DNA of 64,000 nucleotides, taken from the NCBI RefSeq assembly GCF_028128765.1, contig NZ_LBJG01000086.1, positions 1 through 64,000 of the forward strand, given 5' to 3'. Both the position numbers and the translations under genes were made by a program. The notes below the pieces were generated by a model. That model ran no database searches, was not told the DNA's origin, and saw nothing but the letters and a program-made list of their open reading frames with translations. Shown here in pieces: positions 35,989 through 44,244 of this stretch (its first letter is position 1; every line of letters begins with the position of its first letter). This DNA comes from Bradyrhizobium sp. CCBAU 51627. Its GTDB lineage: Bacteria; Pseudomonadota; Alphaproteobacteria; Rhizobiales; Xanthobacteraceae.

Positions 35989-37335
35989 TCAGAGCCGGCA
36001 TTGGTTCGATCGCCACCACTCCGCAATCGCCGCTGCGAGGTCATTCCACGGCTTGGTCGGCAGATCCGGGACCGCGACCCGGACGCTGTACCGGTCCGTG
36101 GTCGCGTCGTGAAACCATTCGGTCGCGGCGAAGTCGAAACCGAAGCTGCCGGCGTGGCGGATGGGATGTCCCTTCCGGCTGAGGTCGTGGCTCATGGCCT
36201 CTGCTGCTTGCCGCGCACTTGTCTCGTCAAGGGGATGGCCAGCGCGGAGCGTGACGTAGAGGCCGTGGGTGAAGTGGAGTTCGGCCGCGAGCGAAGCAAG
36301 CTCGTGCGCAAAAAGCCTGGCCGCATGGCGACCATTGCGCAGGATGGCTGCGACACGCGTCTTCGTTAACGCCCAATAGGCGTCGCTGCCCACATAGGGC
36401 GGGAAATGCGCCGGCAGCGCCGCGCCCCCCAGGAGCCGGATTGCGTCGCGAGTGTCCGCTGCCATCTGCTCGACCATCGAACGGCACGGTTTGGCGCCCT
36501 GCTCGCTCCAGCTGACCAAAACCGCAGAACCGAGCCTGCCGTATTCCGCGCCGAGCGAATCCAGCTTGTTATGGCTTCGCACCATCACGACCGGAAGCTT
36601 GGATCGCTTTGCCCAGCGCAGCACGCGCCGGATGCGTCCCGACCGTCCGGCGAGGCAGGTCGTGTCGAATACCAGCAGGTCGAGCGCGGCCGCGTCGCAG
36701 TGCAGGACGGCTTCGAACGCGCCGGCAGAGACGCACGAATCCAGCAGCAGAATTCGCGGCGCGCCTGTCCGTGCAAACGCGCCCAGGAGCGGCAGTTTCA
36801 GCGGGACGAGACGCAAGGTTGGGACAAAACGCTTGATGAGCTCCAGCGTCTCGCCGTAGGAGCCCGGCAGCACCAGGATGTCTCCGTTGGAGAAAGTTGA
36901 TGCGGAAGCCAGCAGCAGCGTCGAGATCGCGGCCATGCCGGACGCGGAATAGAGCGTCTCGCCGGCGCAGCCATGCCCGAGTTCATAGAACGAAGGGCCA
37001 GCGACACTGAGATCTGCCCGCTGGTAGTCATAGCTGAAAGCGAACGGACCGCTGGTGGGACAGGCCGATGCCGACCACGCCGTCTCCGTCGCCTTCCAGT
37101 CCTGCAGCGCATGCTCCGCATGCAGCATGGCGGTGAGCTGGAATTTTGTCTTGATGACCTCATCCACCGATCGCGGCCGGGGCAAGCGCCGCGGGTTCTT
37201 CAGGCAACCGTTCAGCAGCCCGATTTCCCTGTGCTTGCGATCCAGATAGGCTTCAATGGTCTCCATGCGCGTCTTGATGTCACGGTCGGAAAGCTTCCAT
37301 CGCTCTTCAACGCTTGGCGTGTGCTGGAGGTCCAA
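35989..37335 (-). CDS. orphan PLP-dependent enzyme (fold type I, Cys/Met-metabolism or aminotransferase-like)
   Basis: About 448 residues if the TTG at 37335 is the start; the first in-frame ATG gives 425. Fold-type-I PLP features are present: YSASGMAAISTLLLASAST (cofactor phosphate region, residues ~129-147), VFDTTCLAG with D224 as the likely pyridine-N partner, and RSHNKLDSLG with K257 as the likely Schiff-base lysine. The N-terminal ~110 residues and the C-terminal domain do not match a family I can name. The neighbour 117 nt upstream on the same strand is a 72-residue protein of unknown function. Substrate unknown. Confidence 0.65.
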   Translation of the reverse strand: MDLQHTPSVEERWKLSDRDIKTRMETIEAYLDRKHREIGLLNGCLKNPRRLPRPRSVDEVIKTKFQLTAMLHAEHALQDWKATETAWSASACPTSGPFAFSYDYQRADLSVAGPSFYELGHGCAGETLYSASGMAAISTLLLASASTFSNGDILVLPGSYGETLELIKRFVPTLRLVPLKLPLLGAFARTGAPRILLLDSCVSAGAFEAVLHCDAAALDLLVFDTTCLAGRSGRIRRVLRWAKRSKLPVVMVRSHNKLDSLGAEYGRLGSAVLVSWSEQGAKPCRSMVEQMAADTRDAIRLLGGAALPAHFPPYVGSDAYWALTKTRVAAILRNGRHAARLFAHELASLAAELHFTHGLYVTLRAGHPLDETSARQAAEAMSHDLSRKGHPIRHAGSFGFDFAATEWFHDATTDRYSVRVAVPDLPTKPWNDLAAAIAEWWRSNQCRL

Positions 37336-37451
37336 CGGCGGCGTTTCGTTCGTTCACGATCCGACTCCGCTTCGTTCCCGGAGCACGAATCGAGACAGCG
37401 AAATCTCCTCCTTGAGGAGTCTTAACGCCGCGTTTCTGCAGCTTGAGTTGG

Positions 37452-37670
37452 TCAAGCTTCGAGCGGCACAAACACAGGCCGCATCCGATACGCGTCGATC
37501 GCGGCGTTCGAGAGCAGCAGTCTGCGCCGCTCGCCGCGGATCATCATGCGGTCGATCCTGTTCAGGATGAAGCGGGCAGCATCCGTGCGCTCGCCCGTGA
37601 GCAGACCGGACCGGTCGAGATATTTCCAGGCGATCTGGAAGGACTGTGCGCGCAATTCAAGGTCTGTCAT
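37452..37670 (-). CDS. small conserved hypothetical protein
   Basis: A 72-residue soluble protein beginning MTDLELRAQSFQIAWKYLDR and containing ARFILNRIDRMMIRGERRRL and LLSNAAIDAYR. It is helical and rich in Arg and Leu, without signal or membrane segment. From memory, proteins with the MxxRGERRRLLLSNxAIDAYR core recur in Bradyrhizobium. It lies upstream of the PLP enzyme on the same strand and could share its transcript. Function unknown. Confidence 0.65.
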   Translation of the reverse strand: MTDLELRAQSFQIAWKYLDRSGLLTGERTDAARFILNRIDRMMIRGERRRLLLSNAAIDAYRMRPVFVPLEA

Positions 37671-37856
37671 GTCAGGCCAACGTCGGCCGGGAACAGATGT
37701 TCCTATTGCGAGCTATGGTGGCGCGAAGCATTCGCGCGTCGTGGCGAGCGCCGGTCGACAACATGCGAAGATCGCGTGGAACGGGATCGCGACCACCGTG
37801 TTGTCTGCGATGAAATAGAGTGGTGCCGACCCGCCAACCCCGGTCGGCTTTGAAGG

Positions 37857-37885
37857 GCCCCGTGCTTTCCCCCCGAGCACGGGGC
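37857..37885. terminator. perfect 10-bp hairpin, likely terminator
   Basis: The arms GCCCCGTGCT (37857-37866) and AGCACGGGGC (37876-37885) are perfect complements around a 9-nt pyrimidine-rich loop. A short TTTCTC follows on the plus strand. On the minus strand it lies about 50 nt after the stop of the small gene ending at 37937, so it may serve that gene. Confidence 0.5.
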
Positions 37886-37936
37886 TTTCTCATGAATGGG
37901 GATGAAGTCCGGGCAAATGATTCGGTCAGGCGAAAA

Positions 37937-38089
37937 TCAGTCTCTCTGCTCGTCGTCGCGACGATCGCGGGCGAGCTGATGCCAAGCCAGGGCCAGCTCG
38001 ATGAGTCGTTGCCGGTCGGCGCCTTCGGATTCCGCCGCCCGCCTCATCGCCGCCTCGGCTTCAAGTTGTGGGTCGTACTTCGTACACAT
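37937..38089 (-). CDS. small hypothetical protein (RLIELALAWHQLAR type)
   Basis: A 50-residue protein starting MCTKYDPQLEAEAAMRRAAE and ending RDRRDDEQRD. The helix RQRLIELALAWHQLARDR resembles a motif seen in many tiny rhizobial proteins. The frame stays open upstream to 38299 but that part is compositionally unlike protein, so the ATG at 38089 is used. Function unknown. Confidence 0.5.
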   Translation of the reverse strand: MCTKYDPQLEAEAAMRRAAESEGADRQRLIELALAWHQLARDRRDDEQRD

Positions 38090-38279
38090 AAGACCGACTC
38101 TAGCCGGCCGATATGGACAAGTGCGTGGCAATTTCGTCCGTATGATTGCGGAGGAAAAAATCTCCCGCCGTGCGCTTCCGCACGATATTACCACGATCGA
38201 TTTTGCGCGCGCCCGCGGCGAGGTCGCGCTACCGGCGGTCTTCGTATTTTCCTCATTCCATAGCAATCCAGGCGGGTCC

Positions 38280-38312
38280 AACGAAAACGAGGCGGGCACG
38301 GGCCCGCCTCGT
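38280..38312 (-). terminator. rho-independent terminator of the glycine-zipper protein gene
   Basis: Read on the minus strand, ACGAGGCGGGC and GCCCGCCTCGT form an 11-bp perfect stem with a 4-nt loop, followed immediately by TTTCGTT. It lies about 25 nt after the stop at 38338. Confidence 0.75.
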
Positions 38313-38337
38313 TCATGCTGGATTGCACGCTAGAGGT

Positions 38338-39123
38338 TCAGTAGCAGGCGCGGGGATCAGCCTGCACATACTGGCCGCTCGGATAGCGGTAATAACAAAC
38401 GTCCTCGGCCCAATAGTAGCCGGGCCGCGAAGCGGCGGTTGCGCCTGCGATTGCTCCGGTGGCGCCGCCGATGACGGCGCCAGCGGCCGCACCCGAAGCG
38501 TTGCCAGACAGCAAGCCACCGAGCACCCCACCAACGATGGCTCCGCCGAGCGCGCTCGCGCCGGGATCGGCCGGCGGCGGCGGGGGCGGCGGCGGTTCAT
38601 AAGCGACTGGCGGGCCGGGCGGCGCGTAGGCCACCGGCACGTCGTCGATATAGTCTTCAGAGATGTAGGCGGGCGGACCGTCCATCCGCTGCGGATAATA
38701 GTACCAGACGCCACCGACGTCCCACCACCAGCCGGACCGGCCATTGTGGACCTCATGGCGCCAGCGTCCGCCCTCCCAGGCAAGATTGCCTCGATAGGGA
38801 TGTCCATCCCAGTCGCGCGTCGGCGCCGGGCCGCGTGCCACGTGGCGCCCGGGTCGCGGAGCCGGGCCACCGGCTCGGTGCGGGCCTGGGACTGGTGCCA
38901 CATGAGCCTGGTTACCAGGCTGGGGCGCGGGCCGTGCGGCCTGCTGCGGCGGAGGCCCCTTGCGGATCTTCTGATTGGTCTGGGGCGGCGCGCCGGTACC
39001 CTGCCCCGGCGGCTGGTCGGCGCCCTTCGGCGGACCTGCGTCCTGCGCTTGCGCTGATAGCGCCAGCAACGACATGGCCGAGACCATGGGAACGATAATC
39101 TTCATGCGGCTGGACGCACTCAT
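38338..39123 (-). CDS. secreted proline-rich protein with C-terminal glycine-zipper segment
   Basis: A 261-residue envelope protein. The signal peptide SRMKIIVPMVSAMSLLALSA is cleaved after AQA. Residues ~30-105 are Pro/Gly/Gln-rich low complexity. A middle block (RGNLAWEGGRWRHEVHNGRS and WWWDVGGVWYYYP) resembles that of secreted YXWQ/RcnB-like proteins, then a PPPPPPPP run. The C-terminus has a glycine zipper (ALGGAIVGGVLGGLLSGNAS; AAAGAVIGGATGAIAGATAA), which inserts in membranes, and a Cys/Tyr-rich tail (CYYRYPSGQYVQADPRACY). ATG 39123 is used; M at 39105 would also do. Role unknown, probably outer-membrane or surface associated. Confidence 0.72.
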   Translation of the reverse strand: MSASSRMKIIVPMVSAMSLLALSAQAQDAGPPKGADQPPGQGTGAPPQTNQKIRKGPPPQQAARPAPQPGNQAHVAPVPGPHRAGGPAPRPGRHVARGPAPTRDWDGHPYRGNLAWEGGRWRHEVHNGRSGWWWDVGGVWYYYPQRMDGPPAYISEDYIDDVPVAYAPPGPPVAYEPPPPPPPPADPGASALGGAIVGGVLGGLLSGNASGAAAGAVIGGATGAIAGATAASRPGYYWAEDVCYYRYPSGQYVQADPRACY

Positions 39124-39324
39124 CCGTGCCTACCCCCTACTTTCAGAAATTGCCGTGATCCAGGCGCGATAAACGATTCGGATCGCGCCCGGCGGATGCC
39201 GGATGCCATAACTGACCTGCCAAAAGTGACCTGTCGGAATTGACCTGCCAACCCGGCTGTGTCCCGTTACAAATGATTAAGATCACGGCAATTTTTCGTT
39301 CGGCGACGACTCACCAAAGCGCCT

Positions 39325-39549
39325 CTAGCGGGCCGGCTCGATCACATTGCAATTGCTGCGCCCTGACATCAGGCAGTCCTGCATCTTGCTGGCCGCGGTG
39401 AGGTTGCGGGCGAGCCACAAGCCGATCCCGAGGATGACGGCAGCAATGATCAACCCCGCGATTGCGCCGCGGCGGCTTCCGCCGGATTGGGCTTTCGGCG
39501 GCGCGCCGGGCTTTGCGGTCGGGTCAGATTTGGACTCAGGCTGCGGCAT
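39325..39549 (-). CDS. small single-pass membrane protein
   Basis: A 74-residue protein. A proline-rich cytoplasmic lead (MPQPESKSDPTAKPGAPPKA) is followed by one membrane helix (GAIAGLIIAAVILGIGLWLA) and a short tail with two cysteines (QDCLMSGRSNCNVIEP). The CLMSGR.NC motif recurs in small Bradyrhizobium membrane proteins as far as I recall. Function unknown. Confidence 0.62.
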   Translation of the reverse strand: MPQPESKSDPTAKPGAPPKAQSGGSRRGAIAGLIIAAVILGIGLWLARNLTAASKMQDCLMSGRSNCNVIEPAR

Positions 39550-39614
39550 GGGGGCCTTGTCGCTCGGTGGGCCCCTGTATCACCTCTGCTGCGTCCCGTC
39601 ACATCCGACGCGGC

Positions 39615-39851
39615 TTACCCCCTGGTCGGCTTCATCGGCTCTTTGCGCGAGGTCTCGACTGCCGGGATTGCATGCTGCGCGCGCGGTGCGCAGCTCGTGA
39701 GAATGAACGCGGTCTGGGTGCACTCCCAATTGGCACCCAAAACGCTACTCTCGATGGGTTGCGGCCGGCCGGCCAAGAGCAGCGCGCCGGCGACCGCCAC
39801 TGCGGCGGCCGTGATTGCAAGGGCCTTCGCGCTCAGCCGGAAAGAGATCAT
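39615..39851 (-). CDS. small membrane-anchored or secreted protein with two cysteines
   Basis: A 78-residue protein starting MISFRLSAKALAITAAAVAV. The N-terminal hydrophobic segment could be an anchor or signal peptide. The rest contains WECTQTAFILTSCAPRAQ, with two Cys that may pair, and ends in a basic tail (SRKEPMKPTRG). The preceding small gene (39325-39549) has the same anchor-plus-Cys-pair design. Unknown function. Confidence 0.55.
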   Translation of the reverse strand: MISFRLSAKALAITAAAVAVAGALLLAGRPQPIESSVLGANWECTQTAFILTSCAPRAQHAIPAVETSRKEPMKPTRG

Positions 39852-40116
39852 GCCCGTGCTCCGTCTCGTTGGGGCGGACGCTAGGCGCCGCCGCTGGGTG
39901 CCCTTATGAGGGACATCACAATTCGGCAGTTTTTCCGGGCTACGAAGGATCGGCTGGGTCCAGCGATTTCGTTGACCTGATCGGCTGCGATTATGGGTGG
40001 CTTCACGGCGCGCGGCGATGTACACGCTTCTGCGTCGCGTGGCGCCTGCTTGTGCCCAGCCGACGTACCAACAGGCAGTGATGTAGGATCGAAAGCGAGG
40101 AAGACAAGGCTCGTCG

Positions 40117-40464
40117 ATGAGTGGATTCAGGGAACCCGGCTTCGCAGACCGGCAAAAGGCGGCGCAGGACGCACGCAAAAATCTGTTGAACAAATTCAAG
40201 TCGCAGCCGGGCCCCGACGATCCGGCGGTGGTCGCTCGCCGCGCCGAGCGGGAGGCCCTCGCCGCCAAGCGCGCCGAGGCCAAGGCCGCTCGCGAAGCCG
40301 AAAAGGCCGAGCAAAAGCGCCTCGACGAAGAAGCCAAGGCCGCTGAGGCGGCGCGCATCGCACGCGAAGCTGAAGAAGCAATTGCCAGGCAGGCCGCGCT
40401 CGAAGCCGAGCAGAAGGCCAAGCGCGACGCCCGTTACGCCGCCCGCAAGGCCAAGCGGAAGTAA
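40117..40464 (+). CDS. DUF6481-type highly charged coiled-coil protein
   Basis: A 115-residue protein beginning MSGFREPGFADRQKAAQDAR, the characteristic opening of the DUF6481 family as I recall it. From residue ~40 on it is a continuous Ala/Glu/Lys/Arg helix (REALAAKRAEAKAAREAEKA), predicted to form a long single helix or coiled coil. No signal or membrane segment. A perfect 12-bp hairpin follows the stop. Cytoplasmic, function unknown. Confidence 0.75.
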   Translation: MSGFREPGFADRQKAAQDARKNLLNKFKSQPGPDDPAVVARRAEREALAAKRAEAKAAREAEKAEQKRLDEEAKAAEAARIAREAEEAIARQAALEAEQKAKRDARYAARKAKRK

Positions 40465-40478
40465 GCTTCAACGGAATT

Positions 40479-40506
40479 TGACCTGAAGCGCACCCGCTTC
40501 AGGTCA
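40479..40506 (+). terminator. 12-bp hairpin downstream of the DUF6481 gene
   Basis: TGACCTGAAGCG (40479-40490) and CGCTTCAGGTCA (40495-40506) are perfect complements with a CACC loop, 15 nt after the stop. There is no T-tract, so it may act as a 3'-end stabiliser or be a short dispersed palindrome rather than a classical terminator. Confidence 0.55.
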
Positions 40507-40622
40507 GATCATGATGTCCCGGCCGGGTCCGCGCGAATGCGCGACACGATGATGGACCTTGAGGCGAACCGGCGGAGCGCATGCCCGGTTCGCCACGTTG
40601 GACGACCGGGCGGACGCGAAGA

Positions 40623-40865
40623 TCAGTTCTTCTTCATCATCCCGTCGTCCTTCTTCACGCCGTCCTTCGACATGTGATCCTTCTTCATGCCGTCGTCCTT
40701 GGACATGGTGTCTTTCTTCATGCTGTCCTTGGACATCGTGTCCTTTTTCATCATGCCGTCATCCTTGCCCATCTTGTCCTGAGCAAAGGCGGCCGGCGAC
40801 AGCGCCAGGCCAAGCGAGAGAGCGGCAGCCGAGACGCCGAGCGCGATGCGGGTGCGAATGGTCAT
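40623..40865 (-). CDS. MXKDX-repeat secreted protein
   Basis: An 80-residue protein with a signal peptide (MTIRTRIALGVSAAALSLGL...FAQ) followed by a mature part built almost wholly of short repeats of the form M-x-K-D-x (DKMGKDDGMMKKDTMSKDSM and so on). It matches the pentapeptide MXKDX repeat family. Periplasmic or extracellular, strongly charged and Met-rich; a metal-related role has been suggested for Met/Asp-rich repeats but is not established. Repeat-driven length variation is likely. Confidence 0.82.
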   Translation of the reverse strand: MTIRTRIALGVSAAALSLGLALSPAAFAQDKMGKDDGMMKKDTMSKDSMKKDTMSKDDGMKKDHMSKDGVKKDDGMMKKN

Positions 40866-41207
40866 GAGAAATCTTCCCTTCGAGGTGATGTTTGTCAGCG
40901 ACGTGTGCCGCTACCCAGTCTCGACGGATCGACGCCTATGCTTGTTACGCGAGGCCGCAGATCTTTTTGGATGTCTTCGGCGCGCCTCGCGCGATCGCGC
41001 CTGATGCACAGCATTAGCGATGGGACGGTGTCACCGGCGTGTGCAGCGCAGCAAGGCCAACCCTTGCCGCGGCATTACGTCTCGAACTATCAAATGAGAT
41101 AACTCGACGTCCAAGACCGGATAGGATGGGCCTCCGCGCCGGTCTCATGACCCACCCAGATCAGCTCAAGCAAGAATAGTCCTAAGAACCGTCCAAGGGG
41201 ATCTACC
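40866..41207. other. divergent intergenic region before the TRAP operon
   Basis: 342 nt between the MXKDX gene (left) and dctP (right). No convincing gene. Promoters for both directions are expected; no operator or riboswitch could be recognised. Confidence 0.4.
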
Positions 41208-42230
41208 ATGTTCACGCGCCGCCATCTGCTCGCGACCGCCGTCGCTGCGCCCGCCATTCTCCGTTTCGGCATTGGCACCGCGCATGCCGCGACCACGCTG
41301 AAGATCTCGCACCAATTCCCGGGCGGCACCATCGACAAGGGCGATTTTCGCGACCGGCTCTGCCGCATGTTTGCAGCCGAAGTCAGCAAGCGTAGCAACG
41401 GCGACATCGCCGCGGAAATCTATCCAAACTCCTCGCTGATCAAGACCAACGCGCAGTTCTCCGCCATGCGCAAGGGCGCGCTCGACATCTCTCTGTATCC
41501 GATGCCCTATGCCGGCGGCGAATTGCCCGAGACCAATATCGGCCTGATGCCCGGCCTCGTCACCACTTACGATCAGGGCATGCGCTGGAAGAAGGAGCCG
41601 GTCGGCAAGGCGCTGACAGACTTCCTCGCCGACAAGGGCATCATCCTCCTGACCTGGGTGTGGCAGGCCGGCGGCGTCGCCAGCCGCTCCAAGCCGATCG
41701 TGGCACCGGAAGATGCCAAGGGCATGAAGGTGCGCGGCGGTTCGCGCGAGATGGACATGGTGCTGCAGACCGCCGGCGCCTCGGTCCTCTCTGTCCCCTC
41801 CAACGAAATCTACGCGGCGATGCAGACCGGCGCCTGCGACGCCGGCATCACTTCCTCCACCAGCCTGATTTCGTTCCGCCTCGAAGAGGTCGCGAAGTCG
41901 CTGACCTCGGGCGCCGGCGCGTCCTACTGGTTCATGCTCGAGCCGCTGATGATGTCGAAGGCGATCTTCGACAAACTGCCGAAGAACCAGCAGGACATCC
42001 TGGTCGCTGTGGGCGCAGAGCTCGAAGCTTTCGGCCGCAAGGGCGCGCAGGATGACGACGTCGAGGTCGCGAAGGTCTACGAGAAGGCCGGCGCCAAGGT
42101 TTCGGCGCTCGATGCCGCGACCGTCGGCAAGTGGCGCGACATCGCCCGCGACACCGCGTGGAAGGATTACGGCGCCAAGACCGCGACCGCTGCGAACCTG
42201 CTCAAGCTCGCCTCCGACGTCGCTGCATGA
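41208..42230 (+). CDS. dctP: TRAP transporter substrate-binding protein (DctP family)
   Basis: Periplasmic solute receptor of a tripartite ATP-independent transporter, 340 residues. The N-terminus MFTRRHLLATAVAAPAILRF with twin Arg looks like a Tat signal, cleaved after AHA. The mature start TTLKISHQFPGGTIDKGDFR and the central KMKVRGGSREMDMVLQ-type block with the carboxylate-binding Arg are typical, as is SNEIYAAMQTGACDAGITSS. The stop overlaps dctQ by 4 nt (ATGA). The ligand is unknown, most likely an organic acid; the downstream leucine-degradation operon is on the other strand and gives no firm clue. Confidence 0.9.
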   Translation: MFTRRHLLATAVAAPAILRFGIGTAHAATTLKISHQFPGGTIDKGDFRDRLCRMFAAEVSKRSNGDIAAEIYPNSSLIKTNAQFSAMRKGALDISLYPMPYAGGELPETNIGLMPGLVTTYDQGMRWKKEPVGKALTDFLADKGIILLTWVWQAGGVASRSKPIVAPEDAKGMKVRGGSREMDMVLQTAGASVLSVPSNEIYAAMQTGACDAGITSSTSLISFRLEEVAKSLTSGAGASYWFMLEPLMMSKAIFDKLPKNQQDILVAVGAELEAFGRKGAQDDDVEVAKVYEKAGAKVSALDAATVGKWRDIARDTAWKDYGAKTATAANLLKLASDVAA

Positions 42231-42781
42231 GCCACGGTCCGCTTCCGGATCGAGACGATCAGGCGAATGCTGCTGCAAGCACCGGCCTTGCGGCAGCGCT
42301 CGATCGCGGCCTCGCCATCCTCAACCGCATCATCGTCGTGTTTGCCGCGCTGGCGCTGGTCGCGGCCTGTGCGATCCTGAGCTACAGCGTGCTGAGCCGC
42401 GCGCTGTTCAAGGCCGCCAATTACTGGCAGGATGAAGCCGCCGTGTTCCTGCTGGTCGGCGCCACCTTCATGACGGCGGCCTATGTGCAGCAGAACCGTG
42501 GCCACATCGGCATCGAGGCCTTCGTCGGGCTCTTGTCCCCGCTGGCGAACAGGATCCGGCTCTGGTTCGTCGACGCCGTGACGTTGATGTTCTGCGCCTT
42601 CTTTACGTGGAAGTCCTGGACGCTGGCGCATGAAGCCTACGTCGACGGCCAGGTCTCGAACTCGATGTGGTCGCCGCCGCTTGCCATTCCCTATTCCCTG
42701 ATGGCGCTCGGCATGAGCCTGCTCTGCGTCCAGATCCTCGTTCAGTTGGCGCTGCCTTTCGCAGGAACCAGGCGTCCATGA
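42227..42781 (+). CDS. dctQ: TRAP transporter small permease (DctQ)
   Basis: Small membrane subunit, 184 residues, with four helices. Visible parts are the soluble lead MSHGPLPDRDDQANAAASTG, TM1 (NRIIVVFAALALVAACAILS), the conserved NYWQDEAAVFLLVGATFMTA loop (the W.(D/E)E motif) and a last helix LMALGMSLLCVQILVQLAL. It overlaps both dctP and dctM by 4 nt, so the three are translationally coupled. Confidence 0.9.
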   Translation: MSHGPLPDRDDQANAAASTGLAAALDRGLAILNRIIVVFAALALVAACAILSYSVLSRALFKAANYWQDEAAVFLLVGATFMTAAYVQQNRGHIGIEAFVGLLSPLANRIRLWFVDAVTLMFCAFFTWKSWTLAHEAYVDGQVSNSMWSPPLAIPYSLMALGMSLLCVQILVQLALPFAGTRRP

Positions 42782-44136
42782 GCGTTTTCGGCATCGGTAT
42801 CGCTTACGGAGTCGCGACGCTGCTCGTGATGTTTTCGGGCATGCCGATTGCGTTCGCACTCGGCGCAGTCGCGGTCGTGTTCATGGGCATCTACATGCCC
42901 TCGGCGTCGCTCGATACGGTGACGCAAAACGTCTACGAGGAGATGGCCTCGATCACGCTGCTGTCGATCCCGCTCTTCATCCTGAAGGGTGCCGCAATCG
43001 GCAAATCGCGCGCCGGCCAGGATCTCTATTCGGCGCTGCATGCCTGGCTGCATCGCGTGCCCGGCGGCCTCGGCGTTGCCAACGTGTTCGCCTGCGCGCT
43101 GTTCGCGGCGATGGCGGGCTCGAGCCCCGCGACCTGCTCTGCGATCGGCTCGGCCGGGATCCCCGAGATGCGCAAGCGCGGCTACTCCGGCGGTTTTGCT
43201 GCCGGCATCATCGCCGCCGGCGGCACGCTCGGCATTCTGCTGCCGCCCTCGATCACCATGATCCTGTTTGCGGTGGCCGCTGAAAAATCGCTCGGACGCC
43301 TGTTTCTCGCCGGCATCGGCCCCGGCCTGCTGCTGGTCTCCCTGTTCGGATTCTACGCGGTGTTCCGTTTTCGCCGGGAATATGCCGCGGCCGAAGCGAT
43401 CTACAAGAACGGCGGCCCGGAGGCGGCAATCCTCGCGCGGGACGAGTACACACTCGCCGAACGCTTCAGTGTGCTACCCCGCGTGATCCCATTCGTCCTG
43501 CTGCTGACCGGTGTGATGGCCGCGCTCTATGGCGGCTTTGCCACGCCGTCGGAGACCGCCGGCCTCGGCGGCCTTCTCGCACTGGGATTAATTGCAGCCA
43601 TCTACGGTGTGTGGCGACCGGAAGACCTCGGCCCGATCATGAAATCGACGATCCGGGAATCCACCATGCTGATGATGATCATCGGCATGTCGCTGCTCTA
43701 TTCCTACGTGATGAGCTATCTGCACATCTCGCAATCGGCGGCCGAATCCGTCGTCGCGATGCATCTGCCGCGCTGGGGGCTGTTGTTTGCGATTCTCGTC
43801 ATGGTCGTCGTGCTCGGCTTCTTTCTCCCGCCGGTCTCGATCATCCTGATGACTGCACCGATCATCCTGCCACCGCTGCGCGCCGCCAATTTCGACATCA
43901 TCTGGTTCGGCGTCGTCATGACCATCGTGATGGAGATGGGGCTGATCCATCCCCCCGTCGGCCTCAACATCTTCGTCATCCGCAACGTCGCGCCTGATAT
44001 TTCGCTGAGCGAGGTGATCTGGGGCACGCTGCCCTTCGTGCTCCTGATGATGGGCGCGGTGCTGCTGCTGTGCCTCGTGCCGGAAATCTCGACCTGGCTG
44101 CCGGATCTGGTGATGGGGCCGGACGGGAGCAGGTAG
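42778..44136 (+). CDS. dctM: TRAP transporter large permease (DctM)
   Basis: Ion-coupled transport subunit, 452 residues, ~12 helices. It has the family signatures MFSGMPIAFALGAVAVVFMG, SIPLFILKGAAIGKSRAGQD, PAGSSPATCSAIGS-like AGSSPATCSAIGSAGIPEM, GGTLGILLPPSI and the C-terminal HPPVGLNIFVIRNVA. ATG 42778 overlaps the dctQ stop. Last gene of dctPQM; a dispersed repeat follows. Confidence 0.92.
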   Translation: MSVFGIGIAYGVATLLVMFSGMPIAFALGAVAVVFMGIYMPSASLDTVTQNVYEEMASITLLSIPLFILKGAAIGKSRAGQDLYSALHAWLHRVPGGLGVANVFACALFAAMAGSSPATCSAIGSAGIPEMRKRGYSGGFAAGIIAAGGTLGILLPPSITMILFAVAAEKSLGRLFLAGIGPGLLLVSLFGFYAVFRFRREYAAAEAIYKNGGPEAAILARDEYTLAERFSVLPRVIPFVLLLTGVMAALYGGFATPSETAGLGGLLALGLIAAIYGVWRPEDLGPIMKSTIRESTMLMMIIGMSLLYSYVMSYLHISQSAAESVVAMHLPRWGLLFAILVMVVVLGFFLPPVSIILMTAPIILPPLRAANFDIIWFGVVMTIVMEMGLIHPPVGLNIFVIRNVAPDISLSEVIWGTLPFVLLMMGAVLLLCLVPEISTWLPDLVMGPDGSR

Positions 44137-44149
44137 CGCCGAATCGTCC

Positions 44150-44240
44150 CGTCATTGCTGCGAGGAGCTCTTGCGACGAAGCAATCCGGACTGCCTCGAC
44201 GGAACCGCTCTGGATTGCTTCGCTACGCTCACAATGACGG
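44150..44240. repeat. palindromic intergenic repeat, family B
   Basis: The ends CGTCATTGCTGCGAGGAGC and GCTACGCTCACAATGACGG are inverted copies of one another, and inner arms GCGACGAAGCAATCCGGA / TCTGGATTGCTTCGC also pair. It sits between the convergent dctM and HMG-CoA lyase genes. The sequence is of the widespread 'GTCATTGCGAGGAGC...GAAGCAATCC' type, differing from family A. Confidence 0.75.
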
Positions 44241-44244
44241 AGAA

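Noticed and set aside
37669..37818. 50-codon plus-strand frame ending before the hairpin at 37857
   Set aside because: Its ATG overlaps the ATG of the better-supported minus-strand gene (37452-37670), and its translation resembles nothing known.
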